A stretch of DNA of 8,664 nucleotides from Myxococcales bacterium (GTDB taxonomy: Bacteria > Myxococcota > Polyangia > Fen-1088), in NCBI GenBank assembly GCA_003159055.1, contig PMLH01000352.1, forward strand, positions 1 through 8,664, written 5' to 3'. The notes below the pieces were generated by a model. It had not been told where the DNA came from and ran no database searches. It worked only from the letters and a program-made list of their open reading frames with translations. The position numbers and the translations under genes are program-made. Below are positions 1 to 7,200 of this stretch, one piece after another. Position 1 is the first letter of the stretch, and each line of letters opens with the position of its first letter.

Positions 1-81
1 ACTTTTCAGACACGCTCTTAGAGCCCCCGATGCCCGCGATCGTCGTGGCCGTGGCCGTGGCCGGTTGCGCGCAGTGCCGGG
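1..81. other. Left-edge non-coding segment with a GTGGCC triplet repeat
   Basis: No gene can be supported here. It follows the stop of the Crp/Fnr regulator. It contains three tandem copies of GTGGCC at 45-62. On the minus strand one frame reads a His/Gly-rich stretch (GHGHGHDDRGHRGL) ending at a stop at 18-20, but that frame has an upstream stop and no start codon, so it is not called as a gene. No intrinsic terminator hairpin with a T-tract was seen. Confidence 0.5.
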
Positions 82-747
82 TTACTCGCTCAGAACCTGC
101 AGAGCCTTCGCGTCGAGGATCCGCAGCTTCCTTCCATCGACGATCTCGACCACGTCGGCGTCGGCCAGCCTGCGCAGCACGCGCGAGAAGGTTTCGCTGG
201 TCAGATTCAGCTGAGAGGCGATGTGTTTCTTGAGGCCGGCCAGCCCCACGGTTCCGCGGCTGTCGGGTTTGACCTGCAGCAGATGTCGTGCGACCCGGCC
301 GTCGGCGTCGCGCAAGGTGATGTCCTCCAGCATGCCGGTGAGGTGCCGCACCCAGTGGCTCATGCCGACCAGCAGCTCAAGGCAGAACGCGTGCTCCTCG
401 CGAAGCATGCCGAGAATCGACGCGGCCGGCAGCAGTGCGCATTGCGCGGCTTGCGTCACCTCGGCGTAAGCCGGGCAAGAGAATTCGCCGATCACGGCGA
501 CCTCGGCGAAAGTCTGGCCTGGTCCCGCAAGGTGCAGCGTGTGTTCCTTTCCGCCCGCGCCGATACGGTAGATGCGGATTCTACCGCTGCCGACGCAGTA
601 GATACCAGGACAAGGATCGTCCTGCTTGAACACCAGCGTGCCGGCGGGGAAAGCCACCTTGCGCGCCATCTCGACCAAGCGCCGACGGTGCCCCGAGCTG
701 ATGCCCTGGAAGAGCGAGCAGTCGGCGATGATGGCGGTCTTGTCCAT
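82..747 (-). CDS. Crp/Fnr-family transcriptional regulator (DNR/NnrR-like)
   Basis: A 221-residue cytoplasmic DNA-binding regulator. Residues about 10-125 form the cyclic-nucleotide-binding-like beta-roll (FPAGTLVFKQDDP near 33-45). A dimerisation helix follows at about 125-160. The C-terminal winged helix has recognition-helix residues LTSETFSR (182-189); E185, S188 and R189 match the E-x-x-S-R pattern by which FNR reads TTGAT half-sites. There is no FNR-type N-terminal cysteine cluster: cysteines are scattered at 10, 46, 51, 91, 103 and 122. An oxygen-labile 4Fe-4S sensor is therefore unlikely, and a DNR/NnrR-like NO sensor is the better inference. The ATG at 745-747 was chosen because it begins at the usual family N-terminus. 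Longer in-frame starts (807, 855) would read through the FNR box at 769-782. No good ribosome binding site is seen. The gene is divergent from hcp, its probable target. Family certain, signal sensed uncertain. Confidence 0.9.
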   Translation of the reverse strand: MDKTAIIADCSLFQGISSGHRRRLVEMARKVAFPAGTLVFKQDDPCPGIYCVGSGRIRIYRIGAGGKEHTLHLAGPGQTFAEVAVIGEFSCPAYAEVTQAAQCALLPAASILGMLREEHAFCLELLVGMSHWVRHLTGMLEDITLRDADGRVARHLLQVKPDSRGTVGLAGLKKHIASQLNLTSETFSRVLRRLADADVVEIVDGRKLRILDAKALQVLSE

Positions 748-768
748 GACGGAAGATTGCGCGTTCAC

Positions 769-782
769 TTGATCCAGATCAA
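769..782. promoter_or_regulatory. Perfect FNR/DNR-type operator between regulator and hcp
   Basis: The sequence TTGATCCAGATCAA is an exact match to the FNR-family consensus TTGAT-N4-ATCAA with complete dyad symmetry. Its centre is at 775.5. If it acts as a class II activator site at -41.5, hcp transcription would start near 817, with a weak -10-like CATCTT at 805-810 and a leader of about 28 bases before the hcp ATG at 845. On the other strand it ends only 21 bases before the regulator start codon, a position suited to autorepression. The neighbouring regulator has the E-x-x-S-R recognition residues for this half-site. The match is seen directly; the regulatory roles are inferred. Confidence 0.85.
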
Positions 783-830
783 GGCGCCTCCGTCGCGGGT
801 TTGCCATCTTGGGGTCTCGCAACCAACCAC

Positions 831-840
831 AAGGAGATGG
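831..840 (+). promoter_or_regulatory. Ribosome binding site of hcp
   Basis: AAGGAGATGG contains a strong Shine-Dalgarno core (GGAG at 833-836) eight bases before the ATG at 845. It decides the hcp start against the upstream in-frame TTG at 809, which would add twelve residues before the conserved MFCNQC start. It is the clearest ribosome binding site in the window. Confidence 0.85.
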
Positions 841-844
841 CGTC

Positions 845-2134
845 ATGTTCTGCAATCAATGTGAGCAATTCAGCCGAGGCTGCGCGACGACGGGCCCCGG
901 CGTGTGCGGAAAAGATCCCGACATCCAGTCGCTGCAGGAGATCATCCTCTTCGGCCTCAAGGGCATGGCCGCCTATGCCCACCATGCGCGCCGGCTGGGC
1001 ATGGTCGACGAGACGGTGAACGCGTTCATCGAGGAGGCGCTCTTCGCCACGCTCACCAACGTGAACTTCGACGCAGGAGCCTTGTTCCAGTACGCGATGG
1101 ATCTCGGCAAGACCAACCTGCGCGTGATGCAGATGCTCGACGAAGGCCACGTCAAGCGCTTCGGCAAGCCGTCGCCCACCGAGGTTTCTGAGGGCACGCA
1201 GGCAGGCCCCGGCATTTTGGTGACCGGCCATGATCTCGTGGACCTCGAAGATCTGCTGGCCCAGTGCAAGGGCACCGACGTGAAGGTGTACACCCACGGC
1301 GAAATGCTGCCCGCGCACATGTACCCGAACCTTCGCAACCATCCCAACCTGGCCGGGCACTTCGGTGGAGCTTGGCAGAACCAGCGGCGCGAGTTCGCGG
1401 CCTTCTCGGGCCCGACGCTCGCCACCACCAACTGCATCGTGATTCCGCCGGAGACCTACGCCGGTCGCCTCTTCACCACCCGCGCGACCGCAGCCCCCGG
1501 TGCCACCCGCCTGCTCACCAGCGATTTCTCGGCGGTGATTGCCAAGGCCAAGGCGTGCAAGCCGCTCGAAGCTTCGACCATCAAGAAATCCACCGTCGGC
1601 TTCCACCACTCGGCCATCCTGGCCCTCGCGCCCACCATCGTGGACGCCGTGAAGGCCGGCAAGATCAGCCGCTTCTTCGTCATCGGGGGCTGCGACGGCG
1701 CCGAATCGGGTCGTAACTACTTCACCGAGTACGCCAAGCTGACCCCGCCCGATTCCTTCATCCTGACCCTCGGCTGCGGCAAGTACCGCATCCGCGAGCA
1801 CGAATACGGCACGCACCTCGGGCTGCCGCGCCTGCTCGACATGGGCCAGTGCAACGATTCCTACGGCGCCATCCAGGTTGCCGTCGCGCTGGCCAACGCC
1901 TTCGGGTGTGGCGTGAACGATCTGCCACTCACGCTGGTCGTGTCGTGGTTCGAGCAGAAGGCCGTCGCGGTGCTGCTGACCCTGCTCTCCCTTGGCGTGA
2001 AGAAGATCGCCATCGGCCCGAACCCGCCTGCCTTCATCACGCCGGGCATATTCAAGGTCCTGCAAGACAAGTTCGACCTGCGCCTGACCAGCAACGACCC
2101 AGCCCGCGACCTGGCCGCGGCGATGGGCAAGTAG
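845..2134 (+). CDS. hcp: Hybrid cluster protein (hydroxylamine reductase), class III type
   Basis: A 429-residue cytoplasmic Fe-S protein of the Hcp/prismane family, linked to NO and hydroxylamine reduction and nitrosative-stress defence. All hybrid-cluster ligands can be placed: H129 (TGHDL), E153 (YTHGEM), C197 (TTNC), C283 (GGCDG, the persulfide cysteine), C311 (LGCGK), C336 (GQCND), E370 and K372 (SWFEQK). The N-terminal cluster cysteines are C3, C6, C13 and C21. Relative to the roughly 550-residue class I and II enzymes, about 115 residues are missing between the cysteine motif and H129. This matches the class III deletion of the second three-helix bundle. The third cysteine is oddly placed: C-x2-C-x6-C-x7-C. 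The start has a strong ribosome binding site and the promoter an FNR box. No hcr-type reductase gene follows; the next gene is convergent. Electron donor unknown. Confidence 0.96.
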   Translation: MFCNQCEQFSRGCATTGPGVCGKDPDIQSLQEIILFGLKGMAAYAHHARRLGMVDETVNAFIEEALFATLTNVNFDAGALFQYAMDLGKTNLRVMQMLDEGHVKRFGKPSPTEVSEGTQAGPGILVTGHDLVDLEDLLAQCKGTDVKVYTHGEMLPAHMYPNLRNHPNLAGHFGGAWQNQRREFAAFSGPTLATTNCIVIPPETYAGRLFTTRATAAPGATRLLTSDFSAVIAKAKACKPLEASTIKKSTVGFHHSAILALAPTIVDAVKAGKISRFFVIGGCDGAESGRNYFTEYAKLTPPDSFILTLGCGKYRIREHEYGTHLGLPRLLDMGQCNDSYGAIQVAVALANAFGCGVNDLPLTLVVSWFEQKAVAVLLTLLSLGVKKIAIGPNPPAFITPGIFKVLQDKFDLRLTSNDPARDLAAAMGK

Positions 2135-2137
2135 GTC

Positions 2138-2503
2138 CTACCTCGCCTCCGAAAGCCACAGGGTCCACGTATCGATCGCCGTTCCCACCGTCGCGCGATC
2201 GCCCGCGCGCACCAGCGGCGTGCGCAGCAGCAGGGGATCGCCGAGGAGAATCTGCTCGATGCGCGGACCGGTGGGCGCGGCGTATTTCAAGCCGCGCTCC
2301 AGATAGCGCTTCCCGTCGCGGTCGATGAGCTTGTCCATGCCACCGACCGCATTTGCGATCTTGCGCAGCTCGCCCGCGGACAGTCCCTTCACCGCGATGT
2401 CGATGAGCTGAAACGACATGCGCCGTTCCTTGAAGAAGCGCTCCGCCTTGCGCGTGTCGGAGCATTTCTTGGTACCGAAAATCTGTAGATTGGCGATGGG
2501 CAT
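2138..2503 (-). CDS. ArsC/YffB-like thioredoxin-fold protein
   Basis: A small 121-residue cytoplasmic protein of the ArsC-like (Spx/YffB) family. The N-terminal strand and active-site region IFGTKKCSDTRKAERFFKER (8-27) carries C14 and the C-x3-R pattern (R18). The downstream segment LLLRTPLVRAGDRATVG (91-107) corresponds to the conserved Arg region of ArsC. There is no C-x-x-C, so it is not a classical redox Spx. Without ars neighbours (no arsR or arsB), true arsenate reduction is unproven; a glutathione- or thiol-dependent reductase of the YffB group is equally likely. The start at 2503 sits a few residues before the first beta strand. An in-frame ATG at 2518 would add five residues, and neither has a good ribosome binding site. 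The stop lies three bases from the hcp stop, tail to tail. It is divergent from the esterase gene. Confidence 0.88.
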   Translation of the reverse strand: MPIANLQIFGTKKCSDTRKAERFFKERRMSFQLIDIAVKGLSAGELRKIANAVGGMDKLIDRDGKRYLERGLKYAAPTGPRIEQILLGDPLLLRTPLVRAGDRATVGTAIDTWTLWLSEAR

Positions 2504-2578
2504 GGCGATGTGGGCCATAACCACTACACCACAGCTTGCGGCAGATGAATGAAAATACGCTAGAAATGGCACGCGGCG

Positions 2579-3412
2579 ATGCCGGCCACGAAGTCATTCA
2601 ATCTGCTCGTTGCGTCCAAGCTGATCTTGGTCGCTGGCGGCCTGTGCGGATGCGCGATCGGATCGTCACCCACGGCCAGCCGCGCCTCTTCTTCCAGGAG
2701 AAATCCGGTGAGCAATCTCGACCAAGGCGTCTTTGCTGATCCCACAAGCGGCCTCGCCCTGCCCTACCGACTGCACGTGCCCACGAGCTGTTCGACGGCA
2801 AAGCCGTGCGGCCTGCTGCTGGTTCTGCACGGGGCCGGCGAGCGGGGCACGGACAACCTTGCCCAGCTGAAGAACGACGTGCTTGCCTGGACGGATCCTG
2901 CCGTGCAGGCGGAGCTCCCGACCGTGGTCGTCTACCCGCAGTGTCCGCCGGACATGCAATGGGTCGACACGCCCTGGAGCAATGGCCGGTACGACATCGC
3001 GCAAACGCCGGTGAGCAAGCCCATGGCGGCCGTGCTGGCGCTCCTGGCAGAGATTCAGACCGAGATGGCGATCGATCCCAAGCGAATTCTCGTCACAGGC
3101 CTTTCCATGGGCGGCTACGGCGCGTGGGACATTGTGCTTCGTCATCCGACGCTGTTCGCGGGCGCCGTCCCCCTGTGCGGCGGCGGCGACCCGTCGCAGG
3201 CTCACCTGCTTGCCGGTTTGCCCATCTGGGCCTTCCACGGCGGCGACGATCCCGCCGTGCCTGTGCGAGGCTCGCGCCTCATGATCGAAGCCCTGCGACG
3301 TGCAGGCGCCACCCCTCGCTACACCGAAGTCGCTGGCTGGGGCCACGACATCTGGGTCAAGGCCTACCGCGACCGCGAGGTCGTTCGCTGGCTGCTTGCG
3401 CAGAAGCGGTAG
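2579..3412 (+). CDS. Lipoprotein alpha/beta-hydrolase (esterase/predicted peptidase)
   Basis: A 277-residue exported serine hydrolase. The N-terminus has a charged start, a hydrophobic core (LLVASKLILVAGG) and a plausible lipobox LCG-C25, followed by a Ser-rich linker (29-45). This suggests a lipid-anchored periplasmic or outer-membrane protein. The hydrolase fold shows the oxyanion-region motif LHGAGERG (83-90), the nucleophile elbow GLSMGG with S176, the acid motif HGGDDPAVPV with D224, and H256 in GWGHDIW. The catalytic triad is therefore complete. It resembles the COG4099/PHB-depolymerase-like and dienelactone-hydrolase-like esterases; the substrate cannot be read from sequence. The start ATG at 2579 gives a complete signal peptide, though the ribosome binding site is weak. 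It is divergent from the ArsC-like gene across about 75 bases and convergent with the Pro/Tyr-repeat gene. Confidence 0.9.
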   Translation: MPATKSFNLLVASKLILVAGGLCGCAIGSSPTASRASSSRRNPVSNLDQGVFADPTSGLALPYRLHVPTSCSTAKPCGLLLVLHGAGERGTDNLAQLKNDVLAWTDPAVQAELPTVVVYPQCPPDMQWVDTPWSNGRYDIAQTPVSKPMAAVLALLAEIQTEMAIDPKRILVTGLSMGGYGAWDIVLRHPTLFAGAVPLCGGGDPSQAHLLAGLPIWAFHGGDDPAVPVRGSRLMIEALRRAGATPRYTEVAGWGHDIWVKAYRDREVVRWLLAQKR

Positions 3413-3421
3413 GCGCCGCTT
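3404..3421. terminator. Weak hairpin between convergent genes
   Basis: AAGCGG (3404-3409) and CCGCTT (3416-3421) form a perfect six-base-pair stem with a six-base loop that overlaps the esterase stop codon. It sits in the 16-base gap between convergent genes, where a bidirectional terminator would be expected. There is no T-tract on either side and the stem is short, so intrinsic termination is doubtful. Confidence 0.25.
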
Positions 3422-3428
3422 GCGCTCC

Positions 3429-4178
3429 CTACAGTCGACCTGACATCGTGACGCCGTATCCACCGTGGCCCATCGGAACGGCCACGAAGGCGACGTCCGA
3501 CCGGACCAGGCGTTTGCTCGGGAACACCAGTCCAGCTCCGGCCAGCCCTGCACCGACCAGCTGCATTGCCCCGAGCACAGCCAGGCCCTGTGCCGTGCCC
3601 TTGTGGCCGGTGCAGGAGTAGTAATAGTCGCCATAGAAGATGCTCTGGCGGGTGCCACAGGCGTCGTGAATTCCGGTCATGGCAAGCCAAGGACCGAGGA
3701 CCGGAATGTACATCCAAGCCGGGCTGATGGTGGCATCTTCGGGATGCTCCTCGTCGTACATGGCCCAGACCAGGCTGAAGACGTAGCCTAAACCGAAGGT
3801 AACGGCTCCGCTAATGAGCAGCCCTTTGCGCGCGTGCTTTTCGAGAACGTAGCCCGGCGGAATTGGCTTCGACGAATCGTAGTCGAGGAAGAGCGGCGCC
3901 GGCTCCTCTAGTAACGGTGGCGCGTACGGGGCGGAGCCGACGATGGGCGCCGGGTACCCGCTGGCGGGTGGGTAGGTGGGTGCAGGCGAATAGGTACCAG
4001 GCGGTGGATAGCCAGCGGGAGGCGGATAGCCGGCAGGTGCCGGCGGTGGGTAGCCAGCGGGAGACGGATAGCTCGCCGTCGCAGGTGCCGCCGCATCGAC
4101 GGTCTGCGCGAAGGCAATCGTCGAGGAAGTGAAGAGTAAGAGGCTGCCAAGGATGCCGACACCGCTTGAAGTTGTCAT
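3429..4178 (-). CDS. Exported Pro/Tyr-repeat protein with membrane segments, function unknown
   Basis: A 249-residue protein that I do not assign to a characterised family. Residues 1-24 are a signal peptide (hydrophobic core ILGSLLLFTSSTIAFA, likely cleavage AFA|Q). Residues 37-89 form a low-complexity Tyr-Pro-Pro-Pro/Ala-Gly linker. After PPGYVLEKHARKGL (108-120) come three hydrophobic segments at about 119-141, 155-170 and 196-219, separated by a loop with the cysteine pair C174 and C189 and an aromatic FYGDYYYSC patch. The layout (signal peptide, Pro-rich linker, then a 'PPGY...RKGL' membrane domain) resembles uncharacterised proteins I associate with Myxococcota. The ATG at 4178 was chosen because it starts the signal peptide. 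The frame stays open upstream, into the SNF2 gene, but those longer starts lack support. It lies 73 bases downstream of the SNF2 gene on the same strand, so read-through transcription is possible. Confidence 0.8.
   Translation of the reverse strand: MTTSSGVGILGSLLLFTSSTIAFAQTVDAAAPATASYPSPAGYPPPAPAGYPPPAGYPPPGTYSPAPTYPPASGYPAPIVGSAPYAPPLLEEPAPLFLDYDSSKPIPPGYVLEKHARKGLLISGAVTFGLGYVFSLVWAMYDEEHPEDATISPAWMYIPVLGPWLAMTGIHDACGTRQSIFYGDYYYSCTGHKGTAQGLAVLGAMQLVGAGLAGAGLVFPSKRLVRSDVAFVAVPMGHGGYGVTMSGRL
3912..4070 (-). repeat. Imperfect 18-base coding repeat (YPPPAG units)
   Basis: Inside the exported-protein gene, tyrosines fall at residues 37, 43, 51, 57, 63, 69 and 75, so the period is six residues (18 bases) with one eight-residue step. 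Units read YPSPAG, YPPPAPAG, YPPPAG, YPPPGT, YSPAPT and YPPASG. The middle units are nearly identical in DNA (the plus strand repeats GGTGGGTAGCCAGCGGGA-like blocks). This suggests recent tandem duplication and possible length variation by slippage. Confidence 0.8.
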
Positions 4179-4251
4179 TGGGCCGGCGGACCATAGCAAA
4201 ATCAGGAGCATTGGTACCGAAAAAACTCGGCTAGGAGACGTCCGAAACCCC

Positions 4252-7200
4252 TCAATGGCCATGGTCAAGATCAGGAAGGTTCCCTGATGAGCCGATGTCA
4301 GGCTCGCCATCGTCAGCGGCGCTCTCGTCCTCGTCTCCGGGGCTGCCGCTGCGGCGGATGAGGTCGAGCAAGTCGTTGCTGTCCAGGCGAGCGGCAGTGT
4401 CGGCGCCGTCGAGGATGCTGGCGGCGAGCTGGCGCTTTTCTTCGTGCAGTGACAGCACGGCTTCCTCGATGGTGTCACGGGCGACCATGCGGATCACGGT
4501 GACCGGGCGCTCTTGGCCGATGCGATGGGCGCGATCGGTCGCTTGGTCCTCGACCGCCGGATTCCACCACGGATCGAGGTGAATGACGTAGGTGGCGGCG
4601 GTGAGATTGAGGCCGGTACCGCCAGCGCGCAGCGAGAGCAAGAACACATCGGCCTGCCCAGCTTGGAAAGCACGCACGCGCTCGTCACGCACAGCCGCCG
4701 GCGTGGAACCATCGAGGGTCAGAATGCGCAGACCGGCTTCGGCGAGCAGCGGTCGCGCCAAATCCAAGAAGCTGGTGAACTGACTGAAGACGAGGGCGCG
4801 ATGGCCTTCGTCGCGCAATTCGGAAAGCAGCTCGACCAGTGCGGCCAGCTTGGCTGAGCCGGCGGGGCTGTCATGGACCACCAGGCGCGGATGGCAACAC
4901 AGAAGGCGCAGGCGCGTAAGCGCGGCCAGGATCTTGATCCGCTGGCGGGCCTCATCTCCGATCCCGGCCGCCGCGCTCTTGGCCAAGCTCTCCAGCACCT
5001 CGATGCGGGCTGATTCGTACAGGCGCCGCTCGACCGGGCCAAGCTCGATGGTTTGGTTCATTTCCGTGCGCGCGGGCAACTCGGGCGCGACCTCGCCCTT
5101 GGTCCGACGGAGAAGGAACGGCCGCACCACGCGCGCCAAAGCCGCCTGGCGGGCTCTGTCGTGGTAGCGTTCGATGGGCACGGCGAAGCGCTGGCGAAAC
5201 TGATCCCACGCGCCGAGCAGACCGGGCGTCACCAGACGGAAGATGGCCCACAATTCGCCCAAGTGGTTTTCGATCGGCGTCCCGGTCAGTGCCAAGCGAA
5301 AGTCGGCCTGCAGATCGCGAACCGCCCGGAATCGCTGTGTCAGGGCATTCTTCACCGACTGCGCTTCGTCGACGATCAGGGTGGAGAATGGAATTGCAGC
5401 CAGCGCCTCGGCGTCCCGCACGGCAATCGCGTAGCTGGTGATGAGCAGACTGCCTTTGCCCAGCCCTTGCAGCGTAGCCTCGCGGCCGCGACCACGATGG
5501 ATGTGCGACACAAGGCTGGGCGCGAACCTCGCGCACTCGGCAGCCCAGTTGGCCACCACCGACGTAGGGGCGATCACCAGCGCCGGGCCGAGCTCTGCCC
5601 TGCGCAAGAGCAGCGCGAGCGCCTGCACCGTCTTGCCGAGGCCCATGTCATCGGCCAAGCACGCGCCAAGCCCCCAGCCGGCCAGTCGCGCGAGCCAGCG
5701 GAAACCGTCCTCTTGATAGTGGCGCAGCGTCGCCGGCAGCCCGTCGGGCAACGATGCTTGCTCAGCGCGCGCAGTCTCAAGTCTGCCCAGCACCGCGCGA
5801 AACGCTGGCACCAGATCCAGCTGGCGCGGATCTTCGACCAGCCCGGCCAGGACTGGCGCCGCGAGCAGGCCCAGCTCAATGGCGCCGTGATTGTCGAAGA
5901 CCACGTCGTCGAGCGCGCCCAACCGCTCGCGCAGCTCGTCCTCGAGGGCGGCGAATCGGCGCGCGTCCAGCCTGACGTAGCGCCGGCCGGCGCGAATGGC
6001 GGCCAACAACTCCGACAGCGGCACGCGCGTGCCGTCGATCTCGATACCGCCCTCGGCGCCAAACCAGTCGCGCCGCCTTTGCACCTGAACCTTCAGTGCC
6101 CCGCGCCCGACGCTGTGGACGATGATCTCGCCGGCCGGCCACTCGACCTCGGCCAGCTCGGCCTGGTCGCGCAGCTTGCGCAACAGATCGAGTGCGGCAT
6201 CGTCGTCGACGATATCCCAGCGCCACGCGCCGCTGGCGGTCGTCTCGTCTAGGCCCAGCGCCTGGGCCAGGTGCGCCGCCCGCTCCCGCTCGCCGGCCGG
6301 AGCGCGCATCGCGTGCAGGTGCCGCCCATCGTGCACGTGCAGGACCTCGGGCGGCCCGTCGCCCGGCGAAAACACAGGGCCACCCTCAATCGGGCGCACC
6401 CCCATGTCGATTCGCATGCCCGACTCGGGCAGCGGTTCGAGCCGACACACAATCGTGGTCGGCGGTTCCACCCTCTCGCCGCGCACTGCCTCGGGCAGAT
6501 GCACGTCCATCGCGCCTTGCATGCGCGGCAAGCGCGCCACCAACTCGGCGATTCCGTCACTTGAAAAGGTCACCGGATAGCTGGCCAACGCCGAGAGCAG
6601 CGCGGTCGTCTCTGGCTCCAGCAGCGCCACGAGGCAGCGGTTGTGCTCAGGCTCCAGCCAAACCACATGGCGACTGTCCTTGGTTGCTTGGAGCAGCGCC
6701 GCAGGATCGACTTCGGCGGGTCCCAGGTAGAAGTGCAAGCGGAATCCCTCCTCGCTCGCCTCCACCCTCAGGACAGGCCGCACCTTGCGCACGGCAATGG
6801 GAAGCGAGCGCGCAGGATCCGCGAACACCCGGGTCGATCCGACCAGGGCGGCAAGACCGCGCCACAGTTGGCGTGGGTTCTGCTCGCGATTCGCGGCGTA
6901 GTAATACGTGCGAAGATTACGCGAATCCATCAGCGCCTCGAAGGCGCCGCGGTCCGAGGGATCGCGGAGAAGATTCTGCCTGTGTTCCAGATGGTCCAAT
7001 TGAAGTCGATGGCCGCGCGACCAGGCGCCTCGCTTGCCCAGCTTCTGCAACACCGGCAGCACCGCCAGGCCATCGCCCTGGCGTGAAACTTCCCAAACCA
7101 AGCGTTGCGTCTCGTCTTCGGCAGGCGCGAGGCTCGCGAGCCGACTATCCAGTCGGTCAAGCAAGCGCGACCAGCCCGGAACGCGCAACACTCTTCCCAA

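Noticed and set aside
30..233. Short plus-strand frame that looks like a lipoprotein signal (VAVAVAGC)
   Set aside because: The hydrophobic run comes from the GTGGCC repeat; the rest is Arg/Ser-rich and antisense to the regulator's DNA-binding domain, with no ribosome binding site.
779..2065. Minus-strand open frame of 428 codons antisense to hcp
   Set aside because: His/Gly/Ala-rich shadow; hcp on the plus strand has every catalytic ligand and a strong ribosome binding site.
2519..2578. Possible promoter elements between the ArsC-like and esterase genes (TTGCGG and TACGCT or TAGAAA)
   Set aside because: Spacing (14 or 19 bases) and hexamer matches are poor; not supportable as a named promoter.
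2666..3658. Minus-strand open frame of 330 codons across the esterase and the convergent gap
   Set aside because: Overlaps the hydrolase with a complete catalytic triad and has no recognisable content itself.
4218..4231. CCGA-N6-TCGG hairpin with an A/T run between the SNF2 stop and the next gene
   Set aside because: The stem is only four base pairs and the T run is in the loop, not after the stem, so it does not fit an intrinsic terminator.
4179..4478. N-terminal extension of the Pro/Tyr-repeat protein into the SNF2 gene
   Set aside because: The extra 100 residues are Ser/Thr/Ala/Pro-rich shadow sequence and would place the signal peptide in the middle of the protein.
5053..6252. Plus-strand open frame of 399 codons antisense to the SNF2 gene
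   Set aside because: Low-complexity Gln/Arg/Ala-rich product without domains; mirrors the codon bias of the minus-strand gene.
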